This document shows, piece after piece, positions 6,415 through 11,842 of a stretch of 11,842 bases of DNA. The stretch spans positions 1-11,842 of the forward strand of contig JAGVYX010000057.1 of assembly GCA_018303045.1 (NCBI GenBank). Direction: 5' to 3'. Each line of letters opens with the position of its first letter. Position 1 is the first letter of the stretch. The notes beneath the pieces are model-generated. The model ran no database searches, was not told the origin of the DNA, and worked only from the letters and a program-made list of their open reading frames with translations. The translations under genes were made by a program, and so were the position numbers. This DNA comes from Candidatus Woesearchaeota archaeon (GTDB lineage Archaea > Nanobdellota > Nanobdellia > Woesearchaeales > GW2011-AR9).

Positions 6415-8709
6415 CTATTCTTCTCTCTTTATTCTGGCCACTTCTTTTTTCAGCCATTCCTTAAATTCAAATAAAATCCGGTCGTTAGCGGCGGAACTTC
6501 CGTTTCCCTTAATTTTATCTGAGAGAATCAGGAATTGATCATTGGCTTTGATAGTTAATCCGGCTTCCAATAAAGAAGGATCGTTATTTTCCAGAGCTAT
6601 ATCTACCACGGCCTGCTTGCAATTGGCTCGTAATTGAATGTTATTCCAGATGGCGTCCCAGTCGCCGGCAAATTCTTTAATGCGCCCAGCCATGCGTTTC
6701 AAAATATCCGAATTGCCGTTTTTTAAGTCATCGGTGATTTCCAGCTGGTCAGTTTTAGGGTTATATACCATCAAATCAACAAAAGCTCCTTCGCGCAGCG
6801 GATCGTCATCCCATTCTTTTCTTACTTCGGTGATCTGTAAAATCCGCTTGAATTTTTTTAATCCAGAAATAACTGGGTTAGTTGTCACGATAATATCAAT
6901 AGCTTTAAAAGAAGTTTTAGGAACGCCGATATCGTTGACCACCCGGTCATAAACGCCATAGGGCGAATCGGCATGGATCGTTCCGGCTACCACATTGGCC
7001 GCTGCTCCGACACGCATGGCTTCAAATAAAGCTACGGCCTCCTTGCTTCTCACTTCTCCCACAAAAATCGCTGAATCCCCCAGCCGCAGCGTGGATCTGA
7101 TGCCGATAGCCGGGTCTACTTCCGATCCCGGCGAAGCTAAGGCTGAAGCCACTTTTAATGATTCTATATTGTAGCCTAATTGCCGTAATGATTCCTGTGG
7201 CAGTTCAAAAGTATCTTCAATGGTAATTACTCTGGACCTTCGTGGAATTTCAATTAAAAAACTGCCTAACAAACTGCTTTTGCCGCTGGATCTGGTTCCG
7301 GCAACAAGAATAGTGGCATTGTTATGGATGATAAAGCTAAGCAATCCGGCAGCCAGCGAATTCATATACCTGATTTTAGGCTGGGTATATAACGGAAAAG
7401 TCCATGGATAATCACGATGCCGGCGAAAGGAGAAAGCCAGCCCTGAAGGGTTTAAGGGAGCGGAAAGAGCAGCCACCCTTGATCTGAATCCTTTAACGGC
7501 TAGCTCCGTATCTAAGATTGGGTTGGCTTCATCTAACGGCCGGCCGGACAGCAATCTTAGCTTGGTGGCCCAGGATTCCACTTCCAGAGCCGTAGGATAA
7601 ATGTTGGTATAACAATCGCCGTAATCCTGATGCACGATAAAAATGGGCAGTTCACCATTAGGCGAATTGATGTTAACATCTTGTATCCTTTGGTCGGCTA
7701 ACAGCAGTTCAATTAATCCAAAGCCGACAGTATACCTTAGCAAAGCATTAGCTAATTGCTCTAACTTGGTTTCTGAAAGCCTTAAATTTTTTTGTTTGCC
7801 GAGATCTTCCAGCAAATCTTTTCCAATGCTGTAAAATACTTCCCGCATGCGCTGCGGGTCAACAAATTCCTCTCTTGTTGGCTTATGCTCGGACATGATG
7901 CGCTTGGCGTCATCCAGCAGCTCATATAATTCCTCGGCAAATTCAAATTCCGGCGGGGTTAAGTGATACATTATTTTAATATTGTCATCAAAGCCAAAAA
8001 TGTTTACCGTGCAGGAGTCTTGCTCTTTCTGGAATTGGTAGCTTTCTAAAATCTCTCCCTCCGGGAAATCGGTTACCAGTTTAGTGTACATAAAATCCGG
8101 CCTGGTTGTGGGATGAAAAACATTGCTGTAAATTTCCCGGCCGCCTAAAGCATAGTCTTTGGTATGGGGCATTAGCAGCTTGATTAATTTTAAATTTTCA
8201 ATTTGCAAAATAGCCTGTTCGAAAATGTTAATCAATTGCTGCTGGCTGGAAAGCTGCCGCGGGTCTAAGATTTGGTTAAGCTTGATTTTCTCCCGGCGCT
8301 CCAATCGTTTTAATTCTACAAATGCCGCCAAAGGGTCTTCTTTCAACCGCTTGGAGACTAACCGCTGAAACTGGGCATAGCTTCCGCTAATATGCCGCTC
8401 GTGTTCCGGGTTAGTGATAATCTGGGAGAATTTATAGCGTTCATCCCGATTTAATTTTTTATAAGCTGCGGCTAATTCGTTAAGCAGAGAAACCTGGCTG
8501 TAATCGTATTCATATTCCCTCAGCTGGGTAATGGTGATGATGGTAATGCCGGAATTCTCCAGCAGCTTGTCAATAACTTTAGCCATGCAGATATCGCTGT
8601 ACTCGATGGAGGGGGGGAAAGAACAGGCTTCCGCCGAAATCCGAAGAATTTTGTTTTCTCCTTCATGATACGTTTCCGATTCAAAGCAGGTTTTGTTGGT
8701 AAGCGCCAT
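6415..8709 (-). CDS. VirB11/GspE-type secretion or pilus ATPase
   Basis: A 764-residue ATPase of the type II/IV secretion and archaeal pilus superfamily, which powers assembly or secretion from the cytoplasmic face of the membrane. The C-terminal motor is complete: Walker A GTRSSGKSS (471-479), Asp box TIEDTFELP (496-504), Walker B AIFVGEVRSKEA (about 547-558) and His box GTIHADSPYGVYDRVV (576-591). The N-terminal two-domain region includes GFGLIELLLADQRIQDV (about 329-345), typical of archaeal members. The roughly 280-residue leader region makes it longer than FlaI-type ATPases. No TadC/FlaJ membrane partner is adjacent. I chose ATG 8709, which lies 9 nt after the stop of the Bro-N gene. The first 16 residues (MALTNKTCFESETYHE) occur again, nearly identical, upstream of that gene at 9650-9697, indicating disruption and repair of the 5' end. 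Confidence 0.93.
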   Translation of the reverse strand: MALTNKTCFESETYHEGENKILRISAEACSFPPSIEYSDICMAKVIDKLLENSGITIITITQLREYEYDYSQVSLLNELAAAYKKLNRDERYKFSQIITNPEHERHISGSYAQFQRLVSKRLKEDPLAAFVELKRLERREKIKLNQILDPRQLSSQQQLINIFEQAILQIENLKLIKLLMPHTKDYALGGREIYSNVFHPTTRPDFMYTKLVTDFPEGEILESYQFQKEQDSCTVNIFGFDDNIKIMYHLTPPEFEFAEELYELLDDAKRIMSEHKPTREEFVDPQRMREVFYSIGKDLLEDLGKQKNLRLSETKLEQLANALLRYTVGFGLIELLLADQRIQDVNINSPNGELPIFIVHQDYGDCYTNIYPTALEVESWATKLRLLSGRPLDEANPILDTELAVKGFRSRVAALSAPLNPSGLAFSFRRHRDYPWTFPLYTQPKIRYMNSLAAGLLSFIIHNNATILVAGTRSSGKSSLLGSFLIEIPRRSRVITIEDTFELPQESLRQLGYNIESLKVASALASPGSEVDPAIGIRSTLRLGDSAIFVGEVRSKEAVALFEAMRVGAAANVVAGTIHADSPYGVYDRVVNDIGVPKTSFKAIDIIVTTNPVISGLKKFKRILQITEVRKEWDDDPLREGAFVDLMVYNPKTDQLEITDDLKNGNSDILKRMAGRIKEFAGDWDAIWNNIQLRANCKQAVVDIALENNDPSLLEAGLTIKANDQFLILSDKIKGNGSSAANDRILFEFKEWLKKEVARIKREE
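8662..8709 (-). repeat. Direct repeat copy A: first 16 codons of the ATPase gene
   Basis: This segment encodes MALTNKTCFESETYHE and matches 9650-9697 at 40 of 48 bases. The differences are almost all at third codon positions; only Tyr versus Phe changes the protein. The two copies are 988 bp apart in the same orientation and bracket the Bro-N/DinD-like gene. Confidence 0.9.
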
Positions 8710-8718
8710 TCTTTATTG

Positions 8719-9576
8719 TTATTTTCTTCTATTTTTATCTTCCAGTTTTCTCTTCTGTTCTGGCTCAGAAAGGTAATTTGCTTTGGTTGATACGTTTTCT
8801 CCGCTTCTTTGCTCAAGTTCTTTTCTCGCAACACCTGCAACTGCTCCGCCTTGCTTTGCACTTTTTTTGTTTTCAATAAAACCTTTAGCATCTTTGGTTC
8901 TGGCTATCTTTGTAGTTGATGCTTCACCAAGCATAGTAAAAATCAACTCCAAATCATTCATGTGGTCTCGCAAATTTTCTTTTTTCAATCCTTTGAATTC
9001 TTTGTATTCGCTGGGCGTCATGCCAAAAGTAGCCTTCGAAATCTCTGCAGTAAGTAGGGCATATTCTTTTTCTTCAAGCAGGCCTCTTTTTTTCCACTCA
9101 TCTGTAAGTTCGTCTCTTATAGCAATTCCTCTCACTCTTTTCTCGATCCAACTATCAGAATAGCCTTTTGCTTTGTATATCTCTTTCATACGTTTTTGGG
9201 CTAATTCTGGATTTTCTATTTCCTGCACTCTATCATAACCTACTTGGGCCAACCATTGCTTAAATGGTTCTGTCTTAGGTGAAGGGATTGATTGAATAAT
9301 TCTGAAGATATTCTTGGTGTTGGCACAATCTGTAAGCCTTAATTTGCCATCATCAGCCATTAATTTCAACTGTCCGATTTTCTCGGACACTTCAAAACCT
9401 TCTTCTGTTAGTTTAACTTTTAAGTCAGACCAATACTTCCTAGCCCTATCCGTTTGTGTCAATGCTCCGATGATATCGACTACTGAGAACCACCATTCGT
9501 CATTAAACCAAGTTCTTCGTATACTTTTTCCTTGAAATATCGCCAGAGACTTATTCTCTATTGGTTCATCTGCCAT
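8719..9576 (-). CDS. Bro-N / DinD-like protein
   Basis: A 285-residue protein with an N-terminal Bro-N-like (phage antirepressor-type) domain (about 10-110: FQGKSIRRTWFNDEWWFSVVDIIGAL, then WSDLKVKL and LRLTDCANTKNIFRIIQSIPS). A C-terminal region (about 195-265: GLKKENLRDHMNDLELIFTMLGEASTTKIA ... NKKSAKQGGAVAGVARKELE) resembles E. coli DinD, a DNA-damage-inducible protein reported to inhibit RecA. Such genes are usually carried by phages and mobile islands in bacteria and occur patchily elsewhere. Start: ATG 9576, preceded by AGGTG (9583-9587) at 6-nt spacing; a GTG at 9585 is the longer alternative. It ends 9 nt before the ATPase ATG and is bracketed by two copies of the ATPase 5' end, so it looks inserted. 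The role here is unknown; a regulator or stress protein is likely. Confidence 0.85.
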   Translation of the reverse strand: MADEPIENKSLAIFQGKSIRRTWFNDEWWFSVVDIIGALTQTDRARKYWSDLKVKLTEEGFEVSEKIGQLKLMADDGKLRLTDCANTKNIFRIIQSIPSPKTEPFKQWLAQVGYDRVQEIENPELAQKRMKEIYKAKGYSDSWIEKRVRGIAIRDELTDEWKKRGLLEEKEYALLTAEISKATFGMTPSEYKEFKGLKKENLRDHMNDLELIFTMLGEASTTKIARTKDAKGFIENKKSAKQGGAVAGVARKELEQRSGENVSTKANYLSEPEQKRKLEDKNRRK

Positions 9577-9697
9577 TTTCAGCACCTAAGCATGAGCTTC
9601 TGATAATTTTTAGGAAATAAACCTCATATTTTCCAAAATTTCTTCTTCTTTCGTGGAAAGTTTCCGATTCAAAACAGGTTTTATTTGTAAGGGCCAT
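9566..9697 (-). pseudogene. Truncated second copy of the ATPase 5' end
   Basis: An ORF of 43 codons starting at ATG 9697 begins MALTNKTCFESETFHE, matching the first 16 residues of the downstream ATPase. It then diverges (RRRNFGKYEVY...) and stops at 9566-9568, 11 nt into the Bro-N gene. A one-base frame change after codon 16 would read EEEILE, echoing the ATPase continuation EGENKILR, before a TAA, so homology probably extends slightly further. It is too short to be a working ATPase. It could be the original 5' end stranded by insertion, or a leader peptide translationally coupled to the Bro-N gene, whose Shine-Dalgarno site lies inside it. Confidence 0.75.
9650..9697 (-). repeat. Direct repeat copy B of the ATPase 5' end
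   Basis: Same-orientation partner of 8662-8709, with 40 of 48 bases identical. Recombination between the copies would remove a 988-bp circle with the Bro-N gene and rejoin the ATPase to the sequence upstream of 9697, leaving one intact 5' end. Confidence 0.9.
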
Positions 9698-9769
9698 CTT
9701 ATAAGGTTATGAGTTTGCTTTTGTTTATTATGTTTTCTGTGGTAAGTAGGTATTAAGCCGTGATAACAG

Positions 9770-9869
9770 AATAGTTATAAGTTATGCTTAAAGTAAGCAT
9801 GAAGGATTGTTGAGAACTTCTGCTCAAGGGATTGTTGAGAACTTCTGCTCAATAAAAAATAGTTATAAG
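9770..9869. repeat. Small repeat cluster bounded by 12-bp direct repeats
   Basis: AATAGTTATAAG occurs at 9770-9781 and again at 9858-9869. Between the copies lie a perfect 7-bp hairpin (ATGCTTA 9784-9790, loop AAG, TAAGCAT 9794-9800) and a 25-bp tandem duplication (9804-9852). There is no coding frame. The layout resembles a minute non-autonomous element with flanking duplications, or a regulatory module with repeated sites. It lies in the divergent gap between the ATPase/Bro-N side and the coiled-coil operon. Confidence 0.6.
9804..9852. repeat. 25-bp tandem duplication with internal dyad
   Basis: Two exact copies of a 24-base core beginning ggattgttgag and ending ttctgctcaa start at 9804 and 9829 (period 25). 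Each contains the dyad TTGAG-8 nt-CTCAA. Two dyad-bearing sites one unit apart could be an operator pair for a dimeric regulator. This is not a CRISPR array: there are only two copies and no spacer. Confidence 0.85.
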
Positions 9870-9927
9870 ATAAAATAAAATCCCCAGAGCCAATATTATC
9901 CAATTAGCGACTGCTTCCCAAAAAAGC

Positions 9928-9937
9928 AATATTTAAG
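9928..9937 (+). promoter_or_regulatory. TATA-like box for the coiled-coil/membrane operon
   Basis: AATATTTAAG on the plus strand would place the transcription start near 9958-9962. That leaves a leader of about 20 nt containing an AGAGGT Shine-Dalgarno-like site (9964-9969) before the ATG at 9980. Confidence 0.45.
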
Positions 9938-9979
9938 TAGATTAAGCGATTATTTCAACTAAATAGAGGTTTATGTTAG

Positions 9980-10477
9980 ATGAGGCCGGAAGCAGTATCT
10001 GTAGAAGCTGATTTTACTCCAGCTAAGATTTATATGTGGGTGAAAAGCCTGGAAAGCAAAGTTAATAATCTGCTGCGGGAAGTGGATGTCCTGAAAGGAG
10101 ATTTTATTGCCAAGAATAATTCTATTAAGCGCGATCTTAAAGCATTTAATGAAGACTTGATCGAATTAAAGCATCAGCAGGATAAAGTATTGCAGAAGAT
10201 TGATTTGATCATCAAGGAGCTGCAGAAAACTGCCGGCGCGGAAGAAGTGGCCAGTTTGCAAAAGTATATTGACTTATGGAATCCGCTTAATTTTATAACT
10301 CAGAGAGATGCGCAAAGGATAATTGAAGATCAGCTGGCGGGTGTTCAAAAGACCATGAAACGGCACATTTATACCAGAAAAGCCAATCGAAGAAAAGCCA
10401 TTAAGCGGCACCGCGCCAGCAGAAAGAAAAAAACAGTTGAAAAACATAAACGGAAGGTGATCCACCATGCCAATTAA
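9980..10477 (+). CDS. Coiled-coil protein with basic tail, 165 aa
   Basis: A soluble, mostly helical protein of unknown function. A heptad-like coiled coil runs from about 15 to 85 (VKSLESKVNNLLREVDVLKGD ... KIDLIIKELQ). It is followed by a short conserved-looking block, KYIDLWNPLNFITQRDAQRIIEDQL (about 93-118), of a kind I associate with DPANN proteins near pilus loci. The last 40 residues are extremely rich in Lys, Arg and His and could bind nucleic acid or acidic lipid. The start at ATG 9980 has AGAGGT 10 nt upstream; another ATG at 9973 is out of frame and soon stops. It overlaps the next gene by 11 nt. The context (divergent from a secretion-type ATPase, co-transcribed with membrane proteins) suggests a cell-surface machine component or scaffold; this is inference. 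Confidence 0.85.
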   Translation: MRPEAVSVEADFTPAKIYMWVKSLESKVNNLLREVDVLKGDFIAKNNSIKRDLKAFNEDLIELKHQQDKVLQKIDLIIKELQKTAGAEEVASLQKYIDLWNPLNFITQRDAQRIIEDQLAGVQKTMKRHIYTRKANRRKAIKRHRASRKKKTVEKHKRKVIHHAN

Positions 10478-11024
10478 TAATCTGGACAGTGAAGTAAGAA
10501 ATTTAAGAGAACAGGGGCTGACGGACAGCTTGATCCATGACGAGCTGTTAAAACAGGGATACTCTGAGAATGATATCTCCGCAGGGATGTCTTCTCTGGA
10601 AGATTTGCCGGTGCCTACTCCGGAAGGCGGAATGTCCATGCCGGAAATGGATTATTCCATGCCCTCTTCCCGGCCGATGAGGGGTTCTAATGACGGAAAT
10701 GTCTACGAGCGGATTGAGGAATTAGCAGAAAATTTGATTGATGAGAAGTGGGATGAGCTTATTGCCGAGGTAAAGAAAATCGTGGAGTGGAAGCAGAAAA
10801 TGGAAGAAAAACAAGCCGGCATGCTTAACGATTTGCGCAAATTGAAAGAAGATTTTGCTATTTTACATCAAGGAGTATTAGGCAAATTGAGCGATTATGA
10901 TTCGCAGATGAAAAATGTGGGATCAGAATTGCATGCGGTCAGCAGGGTCTTTAAAGAGGTCATTCCCGAGTTTGTAGAGAACGTTAAGGAGCTGAAGCAT
11001 ATCACGGAGAAGAGAAAGAAATGA
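10467..11024 (+). CDS. Coiled-coil protein with N-terminal helical module, 185 aa
   Basis: I see three parts. Residues 1-45 form a small helical module (LREQGLTDSLIHDELLKQGYSENDISAGM), similar in pattern to UBA-like three-helix folds. Residues 46-78 are a Pro/Met/Gly-rich linker. Residues 79-185 are a long charged coiled coil (ERIEELAENLIDEKWDELIAEVKK ... FVENVKELKHITEK). It may be related in style to the archaellum accessory proteins FlaC/FlaD, a weak resemblance rather than an assignment. Translation is supported by an unusually long Shine-Dalgarno match, AAGGTGATCC (10454-10463), inside the end of the preceding gene. The two genes overlap by 11 nt, so coupled synthesis and physical partnership are likely. 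Its stop overlaps the next ATG. Confidence 0.85.
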   Translation: MPINNLDSEVRNLREQGLTDSLIHDELLKQGYSENDISAGMSSLEDLPVPTPEGGMSMPEMDYSMPSSRPMRGSNDGNVYERIEELAENLIDEKWDELIAEVKKIVEWKQKMEEKQAGMLNDLRKLKEDFAILHQGVLGKLSDYDSQMKNVGSELHAVSRVFKEVIPEFVENVKELKHITEKRKK

Positions 11025-11224
11025 ATTCGTTAAGATCTATTGCGGTAGGTTTAGGTATTTTTGTTTTGGTTCTCTTTATAATTGAAACAATCTTTTCGAT
11101 CTTTAACGATTTACTTGGATTCCAATTTCCATTTGCCATTAAATATATAGAAATTATATTAATTCTACTTGCTTTAATTCTGGCTGGAATTTCTACATTT
11201 AGGCGCAAAGAGGTGTTAAGATGA
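11021..11224 (+). CDS. Small two-span membrane protein, 67 aa
   Basis: No recognised family. Two hydrophobic segments are evident: IAVGLGIFVLVLFIIETIF (about 7-25) and a second around IKYIEIILILLALILAGIS (about 40-58), separated by a short loop and ending in a basic tail (FRRKEVLR) that is probably cytoplasmic. The ATG overlaps the previous stop (ATGA), and its own stop overlaps the next start in the same way. That tight chaining supports a real gene despite the small size. It is probably a small subunit of a membrane complex with its operon partners. Confidence 0.75.
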   Translation: MNSLRSIAVGLGIFVLVLFIIETIFSIFNDLLGFQFPFAIKYIEIILILLALILAGISTFRRKEVLR

Positions 11225-11700
11225 AAATTTCTGATATTATTGAAAAGGCAGCAAATTCAAATATTTCGTTTTTCCTTGGGTTTTTGTTTCTATTGGCTTC
11301 TACAGGGATTATGTTTTTTATAAATACTCTAACTGGCTCTTTTTATACCACATTATTTTCGTCTTATGTCTGGGTGATTATTACTACTTTAATCTATTTT
11401 ATCATTAGTGCTAGTATTACCCAGGGAATTGCCAAGTTATTTGGTGGAAGCGGTTATTATATCGGTTTCTTACGAGTTATATCCTTAACCTTGATCTTAG
11501 ATACATTTAAGCTTCCAATTAAATATGGTCATTGGCTGGGTGAGATTATGCAATTAATTGTTTTAATACCAATTCTCGTTATAGTACATAAGTTTTCAAA
11601 ATTAGAAGCTCTGGCTGTTGCTGGACTTTCTTTTGTTATTTTTAAGATACTTGGAATATTTTCTTTTTTTATTATAACTGCTTTAGGTGGTGGAATTTGA
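11221..11700 (+). CDS. Multi-span membrane protein, Yip1-like
   Basis: A 159-residue protein with about four or five transmembrane segments. The centre, GIAKLFGGSGYYIGFLRVISLTLILDTFKLP (about 69-100), and the hydrophobic C-terminal half resemble the Yip1 domain pattern (a Gly-Gly-x-Gly loop, a membrane helix, a Pro, then further helices). I assign this only tentatively. Yip1-domain proteins in archaea and bacteria are mostly uncharacterised. The start overlaps the preceding gene (ATGA), so it belongs to the same operon. The T-rich sequence and Phe/Ile codons reflect membrane content rather than transfer. Confidence 0.8.
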   Translation: MKISDIIEKAANSNISFFLGFLFLLASTGIMFFINTLTGSFYTTLFSSYVWVIITTLIYFIISASITQGIAKLFGGSGYYIGFLRVISLTLILDTFKLPIKYGHWLGEIMQLIVLIPILVIVHKFSKLEALAVAGLSFVIFKILGIFSFFIITALGGGI

Positions 11701-11743
11701 TTTTTCATTATGTTAAATCTTTAACGGATATTGGGGCTAAATT

Positions 11744-11842
11744 ATGAACCTTTTCAAGAAATGGTGGTTTTGGGTAATTTTAGCTGTTTTGTTGATCATA
11801 ATTATTTATGCAGTTAATTTTTTGGTGTTTGCTTCAAGAATA
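11744..11842 (+). CDS. Partial membrane-anchored protein, 5' end only
   Basis: An open frame from ATG 11744 runs to the window end without a stop (33 codons). It begins with a short basic start (MNLFKKWW) followed by one strong hydrophobic helix (FWVILAVLLIIIIYAVNFLVF), typical of an uncleaved signal anchor or N-terminal membrane segment. It starts 43 nt after the Yip1-like gene on the same strand, so it likely continues the operon. Too little is visible to assign a function. Confidence 0.6.
   Translation, partial: MNLFKKWWFWVILAVLLIIIIYAVNFLVFASRI

Noticed and set aside
8520..8891. 123-codon minus-strand frame across the ATPase/Bro-N junction
   Set aside because: It overlaps two well-supported genes in another frame and has a low-complexity, non-family translation.
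9804..9852. Possible mini CRISPR array
   Set aside because: Only two units, 25 bp apart and directly abutting, with no spacer and no cas genes in the window; it is a tandem duplication.
9586..9979. tRNA or other known RNA gene in the long gap
   Set aside because: No acceptor-stem pairing with a TTC-type T-loop was found; the gap is explained by the ATPase 5' remnant, repeats and the promoter.

Overview
The window looks like a chromosomal segment of an archaeon, most likely a small-genome DPANN lineage such as Woesearchaeota or Pacearchaeota. That placement is an inference from four things: an Orc1/Cdc6-type initiator, a VirB11/GspE-type ATPase of the archaeal pilus/secretion class, a coiled-coil protein pair of a kind I associate with DPANN genomes, and TATA-like boxes about 25-27 nt before several start codons (the leaderless archaeal pattern). 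Genes inside operons instead have Shine-Dalgarno sites. The DNA is AT-rich. MutL is rare in archaea, and the Bro-N/DinD-like gene is typical of mobile DNA, so both suggest gene exchange with bacteria or viruses.

Layout. 1-1873 (minus): mutL, with an in-frame 15-bp minisatellite in its linker. 1962-2882 (plus): a hypothetical gene and a DUF212/PAP2-like membrane protein, followed by about 215 bp with no gene that hold two strong hairpins, a long-range inverted repeat and terminal T-tracts. 3100-6258 (minus): a small winged-helix-like protein, the Orc1/Cdc6 ATPase, a 98-residue hypothetical protein and serS. 6415-8709 (minus): a 764-residue secretion/pilus-type ATPase. 8719-9576 (minus): a Bro-N/DinD-like gene directly upstream of the ATPase. 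9586-9979: a gap with a second, partial copy of the ATPase 5' end, hairpins and a 25-bp tandem duplication. 9980-11842 (plus): an operon of two coiled-coil proteins and three membrane proteins with overlapping or closely spaced starts; the last gene is cut by the window end.

How the parts relate. The ATPase and the divergent coiled-coil/membrane operon plausibly belong to one cell-surface (pilus or secretion) locus, although no TadC/FlaJ-type membrane partner lies in the window. The Bro-N gene sits between the ATPase and its apparent old promoter. The first 16 ATPase codons occur on both sides of it, nearly all differences being synonymous. This looks like a small inserted module that regenerated the 5' end of its target, and it is the most striking feature here. 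The minus-strand block carries replication initiation (Cdc6) and translation (SerS) functions, and mutL adds mismatch repair.
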